DNA of 64,000 nt, from the NCBI RefSeq assembly GCF_009765755.1, contig NZ_LMUV01000002.1, forward strand, positions 846,493-910,492, written 5' to 3'. The position numbers and the translations under genes are program-made. This stretch comes from Rhodanobacter sp. L36. Its GTDB lineage: Bacteria; Pseudomonadota; Gammaproteobacteria; Xanthomonadales; Rhodanobacteraceae. Within the stretch, counting starts at the first letter, position 1, and the number at the start of each line of letters is the position of its first letter. The notes below the pieces were generated by a model. It was given only the letters and a program-made list of their open reading frames with translations, was not told the origin of the DNA and searched no databases. This document shows, piece by piece, positions 56,230 through 64,000 of the stretch.

Positions 56230-56922
56230 ATGATGGATTGGAGCACTCTGCTGCGCATGCCGATGACCGTGTTGCTGGTCCTCGCAGCAATCTTCCTGCT
56301 GATTTCGCTGGTGCATCTGGTGAGGCTTCGTCATCACATGCACAGCGGCCGGCGACTGGCGGCGAGCTGGCGCGCATTATTGTGTCTGGTGTTCTTCGCG
56401 CTCGCGCTGCTGCTGGGCGGAACCGGTTACGCACTGCGCGGTTATCGACTGCTCAGCGAGGAATCGCCAGTGGTCGACATCGATGCGCACATCCTGTCGC
56501 CGCAGCGCTGGATGCTCACGCTCAACTGGCCCGACGGCACGACCAGGCAGGAGCAACTCTACGGTGATGACTGGCGCATCGAAGCGGTGGTACTGAAGTG
56601 GCAACTTCCGGCGTTGCTGGCCGGATTGCCGCCGCTATACCGACTCGATCGCCTGTCCGGTCGTTATGACGATCCGGCGCAAGAGGCGAGCGCCCCGCGC
56701 ACCGTCGTCAGCTTCAGCCAGAACGGCACGTTCGACCTGCTCAATCTGCGCAAGCAATATCCGCGATACCTGCCCGAGGTCGACACGGTCTACGGCAGCG
56801 CCGCATTCCTTCCGCTGGTCGACCAGGGTCACTACAGCATCAGCCTGATGCGAACCGGCGCGTTGGTAGCGCGACCGGACGAAGCGACGCAGCAACGGAT
56901 CGGCCAGCCACTCGGCAGTTGA
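56230..56922 (+). CDS. Membrane protein of unknown function
   Basis: 230 residues from ATG 56230 (GAGGACGG upstream; 56233 also possible). Two N-terminal helices (MPMTVLLVLAAIFLLISLVHLV and ALLCLVFFALALLLGGTGYAL) and a soluble C-terminal domain of about 160 residues with DDWRIEAVVLKWQLPALLAGLPPLYRLDRLSGRY. Xanthomonad homologues are labelled multidrug/cation efflux protein without evidence. Divergent from lptM, 115 bp apart. Confidence 0.7.
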   Translation: MMDWSTLLRMPMTVLLVLAAIFLLISLVHLVRLRHHMHSGRRLAASWRALLCLVFFALALLLGGTGYALRGYRLLSEESPVVDIDAHILSPQRWMLTLNWPDGTTRQEQLYGDDWRIEAVVLKWQLPALLAGLPPLYRLDRLSGRYDDPAQEASAPRTVVSFSQNGTFDLLNLRKQYPRYLPEVDTVYGSAAFLPLVDQGHYSISLMRTGALVARPDEATQQRIGQPLGS

Positions 56923-57105
56923 TCATGACCGTCGCGCGGCGCAGGTTCCTGCGTGTGTCATCCGGGCGACGTGATCTTATGCATGGAATTAACCTCGTTG
57001 CGTGCACGCTTGCCGCGGTCAGGTTTGTTCCATACCGGACCGACACGATACTTCGAACGCGGCATCACTGAGTCGCCGCACGACCACATGGAGAGCACGA
57101 CAGCT

Positions 57106-58512
57106 ATGGCGACAACTCGTTCGGATGCCCTGGTGTTTTTCGGCGCCACTGGCGACCTGGCCTACAAGAAGATTTTCCCCGCGCTGCTGGCGATGGTGAC
57201 GCGCGACGGGCTGGATCTGCCGATCGTCTGCATCGCGCATTCCGGCTGGGATCTGGAGCAGCTGCGCAAGCGCGCGCACGACAGCATCGCGCAGGCAGCG
57301 AAGGATGAGCACGGCAGCGTCGACGAAGCGGGGTTTGCGAAGTTGTCGGCGTTGCTGCAATACGTCGATGGCGATTACAAGGATTCGGCGACGTTCGATC
57401 AGTTGAAGAAAGCGCTCGGTTCGGCCAAGCGCCCGCTGCATTACCTGGCGATTCCGCCGAGCCTGTTCGGCACCGTGGCGAAAGGCCTGAAGCAGGCCGG
57501 TTGCGCGGACGATGCGCGGGTCGTGGTGGAGAAACCGTTCGGGCGCGATCTCGCCTCCGCGCAGGAACTCAACCGCACGCTGCATGAAGTGTTTCCCGAG
57601 TCGTCGATCTTCCGCATCGATCATTACCTCGGCAAGGAGCCGGTGCAGAACCTTTTGTATTTCCGTTTTGCCAACACTGTGTTCGAGCCGGTGTGGAATC
57701 GCAACTACGTCGACAGCGTGCAGATCACGATGGCCGAGAAGTTCGGCATCGAAGGGCGCGGCGCGTTCTACGATGACGTCGGCGCGATTCGCGACGTGCT
57801 GCAAAACCATCTGCTTCAGGTCACCTCGCTGCTGGCGATGGACGCGCCGGTCGGCAACGATCCGGGTTCGCTCAACGCGGAAAAGCTGCGGTTGTTCCGC
57901 GCGATGCGGCCGATCGATCCGTCCGACGTGGTACGCGGCCAGTACAGCGGCTATCGCGATGTCGACGGCGTGGCGAAAGGATCGAACGTGGAAACTTTCG
58001 TCGCCCTGCGCTTGCACATCGATACGTGGCGCTGGGCCGGCGTGCCGTTCTATATCCGCGCGGGCAAGAACCTGCCGCTCACCACCACCGAAGTGATGGT
58101 CGACATGAAAGCGCCGCCGATGCCGGTGTTCGACGACATCGGGCCGAAGGAGTCGAATTATTTCCGCTTCCGGCTCAGTCCCGAAGTGGTGATCGCCGAA
58201 GGCGCGCGCGTGAAACAGCACGGCGAAAAAATGCATGGCGAGCCGGTGGAACTGGTGGCGCGTCATCATCCGGAGCCGGAGAAATCCCCCTACGAGCGAT
58301 TGCTCGGCGACGCGATTCGCGGCGACAACTCGCTGTTCTCCAGCGATGAATGCGTCGAGGCGGCATGGGCCGTGGTCGATCAGGTGCTGAATCACGAAGG
58401 CCCGGTCAGCAGCTACGAGCCCGGCAGCTGGGGCCCGGATGCCGCGGCGAAAATCGTGGAAACCGCCGAGGGTTGGCACGACCCCGTGGCCGAGGCCACC
58501 GACCCATGCTGA
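57106..58512 (+). CDS. zwf: Glucose-6-phosphate 1-dehydrogenase
   Basis: 468 residues from ATG 57106 (MATTRSD); ATG 57088 six codons earlier is possible. Oxidises glucose-6-phosphate to 6-phosphogluconolactone with NADP+. N-terminal [18 protein letters not shown] dinucleotide-binding loop, EKPFGRDL (142-149) and the active-site motif RIDHYLGKE (170-178, catalytic His173). First gene of a glucose-phosphate operon; its stop overlaps the HAD gene start by 7 bp. pgl and gnd/edd are not in this operon. Confidence 0.97.
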   Translation: MATTRSDALVFFGATGDLAYKKIFPALLAMVTRDGLDLPIVCIAHSGWDLEQLRKRAHDSIAQAAKDEHGSVDEAGFAKLSALLQYVDGDYKDSATFDQLKKALGSAKRPLHYLAIPPSLFGTVAKGLKQAGCADDARVVVEKPFGRDLASAQELNRTLHEVFPESSIFRIDHYLGKEPVQNLLYFRFANTVFEPVWNRNYVDSVQITMAEKFGIEGRGAFYDDVGAIRDVLQNHLLQVTSLLAMDAPVGNDPGSLNAEKLRLFRAMRPIDPSDVVRGQYSGYRDVDGVAKGSNVETFVALRLHIDTWRWAGVPFYIRAGKNLPLTTTEVMVDMKAPPMPVFDDIGPKESNYFRFRLSPEVVIAEGARVKQHGEKMHGEPVELVARHHPEPEKSPYERLLGDAIRGDNSLFSSDECVEAAWAVVDQVLNHEGPVSSYEPGSWGPDAAAKIVETAEGWHDPVAEATDPC

Positions 58513-59243
58513 GCAGCGAACAACGCGACACGAGTCCGCTGGATGCGTCGGCGGCGGCGCGCGTGGTGTTTCTGCTCGACGTGGACAACACATTGCTGGA
58601 CAACGATCGCTTCGCGGCCGACCTCGGCGCGAAGCTCGGGCAATCGTTCGGCGACGAGCAGCGCGATCGCTACTGGTCGATCTACAACGAGTTGCGCGAC
58701 AGCCTCGGCTATGCCGATTACATCGGCGCGCTGCAACGTTTTCGCAGTGGGCTCGACAACGATCCCGCGCTGCTGCATATGTCGAATTACCTGCTGGAAT
58801 ATCCGTTCGCCCAGCGCTTGTATCCGCACGCGCTGGAAAGCATTGCGCACCTGCGCACGCTCGGCACGGTGGCCATTCTTTCCGATGGCGACGTGGTGTT
58901 CCAGCCGCGCAAGGTGCAACGCGCCGGCCTCTGGGACGCACTCGCCGGCGACGTGCTGATCTATGTCCACAAGCAGCAGATGCTGGTCGGCATGCAGCAG
59001 CGCTATCCCGCCGCACATTACGTGATGGTCGACGACAAACCGAACATCCTCGTCGACATGAAGAAGGTGCTCGGCGACAAACTCACCACCGTGTTTGTCG
59101 ACCAAGGCCACTACGCCGCACAAGCGCCGGCCGAAGTGCGCGATGCGGCCGACATGCGCATCGCCACGATCGGCGAGCTGCGCAACTTCAAAATCGAAGA
59201 CTTCCTGCCGACGGTACTGGCCATTCGCCTGCCGTCCCACTGA
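58506..59243 (+). CDS. HAD-superfamily phosphatase
   Basis: 245 residues from ATG 58506, overlapping zwf by 7 bp. HAD motifs: [15 protein letters not shown] (nucleophile Asp and general acid), [10 protein letters not shown] (motif II Ser) and [19 protein letters not shown] (motif IV Asp-Asp). A helical cap lies between motifs I and II. Substrate unknown; in this operon a phosphosugar is likely. The position between zwf and tal is found in other Xanthomonadales, I believe, but that was not checked. Confidence 0.87.
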   Translation: MLSSEQRDTSPLDASAAARVVFLLDVDNTLLDNDRFAADLGAKLGQSFGDEQRDRYWSIYNELRDSLGYADYIGALQRFRSGLDNDPALLHMSNYLLEYPFAQRLYPHALESIAHLRTLGTVAILSDGDVVFQPRKVQRAGLWDALAGDVLIYVHKQQMLVGMQQRYPAAHYVMVDDKPNILVDMKKVLGDKLTTVFVDQGHYAAQAPAEVRDAADMRIATIGELRNFKIEDFLPTVLAIRLPSH

Positions 59244-59291
59244 TCTGATCAATGCAATGAATTCCCTCACCTGAAGCGTCATGGAGCAAGC

Positions 59292-60391
59292 ATGAAAGCG
59301 ACCCAGCAATTGCACGACCTCGGCCAGAGCCTGTGGCTCGACAACATCACCCGCACCATGCTCGACGACGGAACCCTGGCGCGCTACATCGCCGAGCTGT
59401 CGGTGACCGGGCTTACTTCCAACCCGAGCATCTTCGATGCGGCGATGGGCGAAGGTGATGCGTATGACGCAGGCATCCATGCGAAATCGCTGACCGGCCT
59501 TTCCGGCGAAGCACTGTTCACCGAACTGGCGCTGGAAGATCTGCGCCGCGCGGCGGACCTGTTCCAGCCCATCTTCAAGTCCACCCACACGATCGATGGC
59601 TGGGTGTCGATGGAAGTGTCGCCACTGCTCGCGGCCGATACCAAAGGTTCGATCGATGCGGCGAAGCAGATTCACGCACTGGCGAAGCGCGACAACTTGT
59701 TCGTCAAGATTCCAGGCACGCCCGAAGGGCTGCCGGCCATCGAGGAAGCGATTTTCCTGGGCATTCCGATCAACGTGACGCTGCTGTTTTCGTGCGCGCA
59801 CTATCAGGCGGTCGCCGAAGCGTACATGCGCGGCATCGAACGCCGCATCGCCGCCGGGCTCGATCCGACAGTGGGCTCGGTGGCATCGTTGTTCATCAGT
59901 CGCTGGGATGTCGCCAGCAATGATCAGCTCCCACCCGAACTGCACAACAAGCTCGGCATCGCGGTCGGCCAGCAGACCTATCGTGCGTATCGCGACGTGC
60001 TCGCATCGGATCGCTGGAAGAAACTCGCCGCTGCCGGCGCGGTGCCGCAACGGCTGCTGTGGGCCAGCACCGGAACGAAGGATCCCGCCGCGCCGGACAC
60101 GCTCTACATCACGGCGTTTGCCGCGCCCGATACGGTGGACACGATGCCGGAAAAAACCTTGCACGCGTTCGCCGATCACGGTCAGTTGCACGGCGTGATG
60201 GCCACGGATGGCGGCGATGCCGACGACACGCTGGCGAAGATCACCAAGGCCGGTGTCGATATCGACGCGCTGGCCGCCAAGCTGCAGAAGGATGGCGCCG
60301 AGTCGTTCGTCAAATCCTGGAACCATTTGCTCAAGGGACTCGACGACAAGGTGAAACAACTGCACGGCAAATCGGAAGGACCGGCCCTGTC

Positions 60392-60395
<4 letters not shown>
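59292..60395 (+). CDS. tal: Transaldolase
   Basis: 367 residues. Type resembling actinobacterial and cyanobacterial transaldolases rather than the 317-residue E. coli form: start [38 protein letters not shown], Schiff-base lysine 139 in [11 protein letters not shown], and [15 protein letters not shown]. Transfers a dihydroxyacetone unit between sugar phosphates in the non-oxidative pentose pathway. The stop overlaps the pgi start (ATGA). Fused tal-pgi proteins exist in other bacteria, so the overlap may reflect the same pairing. Confidence 0.94.
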
Positions 60396-62052
<1,657 letters not shown>

Positions 62053-62056
<4 letters not shown>

Positions 62057-63705
62057 GTCAGAAAATCAGCCCGCTCGCCGGCAAGCCGGCACCTGCGTCG
62101 ATCCTCGTCGATGTGCCGAAACTGCTGGCCGCGTACGCGGACCTGAAGCCCGATCCGTCGGTGGCGGCGCAGCGCGTGGCGTTCGGTACTTCAGGGCATC
62201 GCGGCAGTTCGTTCGATCGCAGCTTCAACGAAGCGCACATCCTGGCGATCAGCCAGGCAATCTGCGACTACCGCAAAAGCAAGGGCATCGATGGTCCGTT
62301 GTTCATCGGTTTCGATACGCACGCACTGTCGCAACCGGCGTTCGAAAGCGCGCTGGAAGTGCTTGCCGCGAACGGTGTGGAGACGATGATCGCCAGCGGC
62401 GGCGAGTTCACGCCGACGCCGGTGATCTCGCACGCGATCCTCACGTACAACAAGGGCCGCACGAAAGGTCTCGCCGACGGCATCGTGATTACGCCCTCGC
62501 ACAACCCGCCCGACAACGGCGGCTTCAAATACAACCCGACCAATGGCGGCCCGGCCGATACCGACATCACCAACTGGGTGCAGGATCGCGCCAACGCGCT
62601 GATCCAGAATGGCCTGAAAGACGTGAAGCGCGTGCCGTTCGCGCAGGCGCGCAAGGCCGCGACCACGCACGAGCACGATTACCTCAACACCTACGTGGCC
62701 GATCTCGGCAACATCGTCGACTTCGACATCATCCGCAGCGCCGGCGTGCACATGGGCGTCGATCCTTTGGGCGGCGCGGGCGTGCATTACTGGGCGCCGA
62801 TCGCCGAGCGCTACAAGCTCGACCTGACGGTGGTTAGCGACGTTGTCGATCCGCAGTTCGCCTTCATGACGGTGGACTGGGACGGCAAGATCCGCATGGA
62901 TCCGTCGTCGAAATACGCGATGCAGCGGCTGATCGCATTGAAGGACACGTACGATGTCGCCTTCGCTTGCGACACCGACCACGATCGCCACGGCGTGGTC
63001 ACGCGCAGCAGCGGATTGATGGAGCCGAACAATTACCTGTCGGTGCTGGTGGATTACCTGTTCCAGCACCGGCCGCAGTGGAGTGACAAGGCGGCGGTCG
63101 GCAAGACGGTGGTGAGCACCGCACTGATCGACCGCGTGGCGAAGAAGCTTGGTCGCAAGCTCTACGAAGTGCCGGTCGGTTTCAAGTGGTTCGCCGATGG
63201 CCTGTTCGATGGTTCGCTCGGCTTCGGTTGTGAGGAAAGCGCCGGTGCCTCGCTGCTGCGTCGCGACGGCTCGGTGTGGACCACCGACAAGGATGGCCTC
63301 GTGCCTGCGTTGCTCTCCGCCGAAATCACCGCGCGCAGCGGCAAGGATCCGGGCAACGTCTACAAGGCGTTGACCGACGAACTCGGCAAGCCGTTCGCGA
63401 GTCGTGTCGATGCGGCGGCCACACCGGCGCAACAGGCGAAGCTCGCGAAGCTTTCACCGGACCAGTTGCACACCGATCAGCTAGCGGGCGAGAAGATCGA
63501 GCAGGTGCTCGACAAGGCGCCGGGCAATGGCGCGGCAATCGGTGGCATCAAGGCGGTATCGGCCAGTGGTTGGTTCGCTGCGCGGCCGTCGGGCACCGAG
63601 GCGATCTACAAGGTTTACGCCGAAAGCTTCAAGGACGAAGCGCATCTGAAAGAGCTGCTCGCCGAAGCGCAGAAAATCGTCGACGCCGCGCTTTCCGGTG
63701 CATGA
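62053..63705 (+). CDS. pgm: Phosphoglucomutase (alpha-D-glucose phosphate-specific)
   Basis: 550 residues from ATG 62053, overlapping pgi. Interconverts glucose-1- and glucose-6-phosphate through a phosphoserine (Ser149 in [18 protein letters not shown]); metal-binding loop CDTDHDRHG; sugar-binding [11 protein letters not shown] and the C-terminal phosphate loop [17 protein letters not shown]. Same class as E. coli Pgm. Links central sugar phosphates to glycogen, trehalose and exopolysaccharide precursors. Confidence 0.97.
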
Positions 63706-63774
63706 TGACGCGCACTTCTCGCTGTCCGTGACGAAGCGTCCGGTGCTCGTCGCCATCACCCGCTGAGGAAAGCG

Positions 63775-64000
63775 ATGCGCCCACGTCGCCACAAGGAACG
63801 CCACCGCACTGGTCGCATCGCCTGGTTGCGCGCGGCGGTGCTCGGCGCCAACGACGGCATCGTTTCCACCGCGAGTCTGGTGCTAGGCGTTGCTGCCGCG
63901 CATGCCACGCGCGGCAGCATTCTGGTCGCCGGCATGGCAGGTCTGGTGGCGGGGGCGATGTCGATGGCCGCGGGCGAATACGGGTCCGTGCATTCGCAGG
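63775..64000 (+). CDS. VIT/CCC1-family iron/manganese transporter, cut by window edge
   Basis: The frame opens at ATG 63775 (TGAGGAAAG upstream) and runs off the right edge after 75 residues. The N-terminus WLRAAVLGANDGIVSTASLVLGVAAA is the VIT1 signature (NDGIVSTASLV loop lining the metal path), and AMSMAAGEYGSVHSQ continues it. Family members move Fe2+ or Mn2+ across membranes. 69 bp after pgm; it may be a separate unit. Confidence 0.92.
   Translation, partial: MRPRRHKERHRTGRIAWLRAAVLGANDGIVSTASLVLGVAAAHATRGSILVAGMAGLVAGAMSMAAGEYGSVHSQ

Overview
The window is a high-GC gammaproteobacterial chromosome segment. It most resembles Xanthomonadales, probably Rhodanobacteraceae (Dyella/Rhodanobacter/Frateuria-like). 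The reasons are the conserved block pdxJ / exbD2-exbD1-exbB-tonB / gyrB-recF-dnaN-dnaA / rpmH-rnpA-yidC-mnmE, in which two exbD genes follow tonB-exbB close to gyrB as in Xanthomonas, together with many xanthomonad-type proteins. The window contains the replication origin region. Genes left of about 45.7 kb (dnaA, dnaN, recF, gyrB, tonB operon) run on the minus strand and genes to the right (rpmH, rnpA, yidC, mnmE) on the plus strand, so both sets lead away from the origin. Two perfect 16-bp parS-type palindromes lie inside recF, and DnaA boxes cluster between dnaN and dnaA.

Layout. 1-7.1 kb is the least conserved part: a secreted protein cut by the window edge, an AAA ATPase, an HxlR regulator divergent from an FMN reductase, a truncated ring-cleavage dioxygenase, two REPIN/MITE-like elements flanking an unknown gene, a CPBP protease, and a kilobase of multicopy-looking repeats ending in a 42-bp minisatellite. 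7.1-31.4 kb holds mostly single metabolic or hypothetical genes: VOC proteins, hydrolases, a glycosyltransferase, an acyltransferase, phenylalanine hydroxylase with a divergent Lrp regulator, a RES/Xre toxin-antitoxin pair, DUF885 and S9 peptidases, fructose-bisphosphatase, a patatin-like lipoprotein, and a GntR regulator next to a broken ABC ATPase. 31.6-35.2 kb carries acs, a phosphopantetheinyl transferase and pdxJ. 35.3-39.2 kb is the TonB energy-transduction operon plus a periplasmic TPR protein. 39.3-49.6 kb is the origin block. 49.8-56.9 kb has a GST and the hslV-hslU and lptM-dapF-DUF484-xerC groups. 57.1-63.7 kb is a tightly packed sugar-phosphate operon (zwf, HAD phosphatase, tal, pgi, pgm) in which three of the four junctions overlap; a VIT-family transporter runs off the right edge.

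No rRNA, tRNA, CRISPR array, transposase or prophage gene was recognised. I did not find a convincing undescribed multi-gene system. The observations most worth checking are the parS pair inside recF, the REPIN-flanked unknown gene beside the broken dioxygenase, the minisatellite open on both strands, the truncated ABC ATPase coupled to a small membrane protein, and the overlapping tal/pgi pair. All functional calls come from reading sequence motifs; no database search was run.
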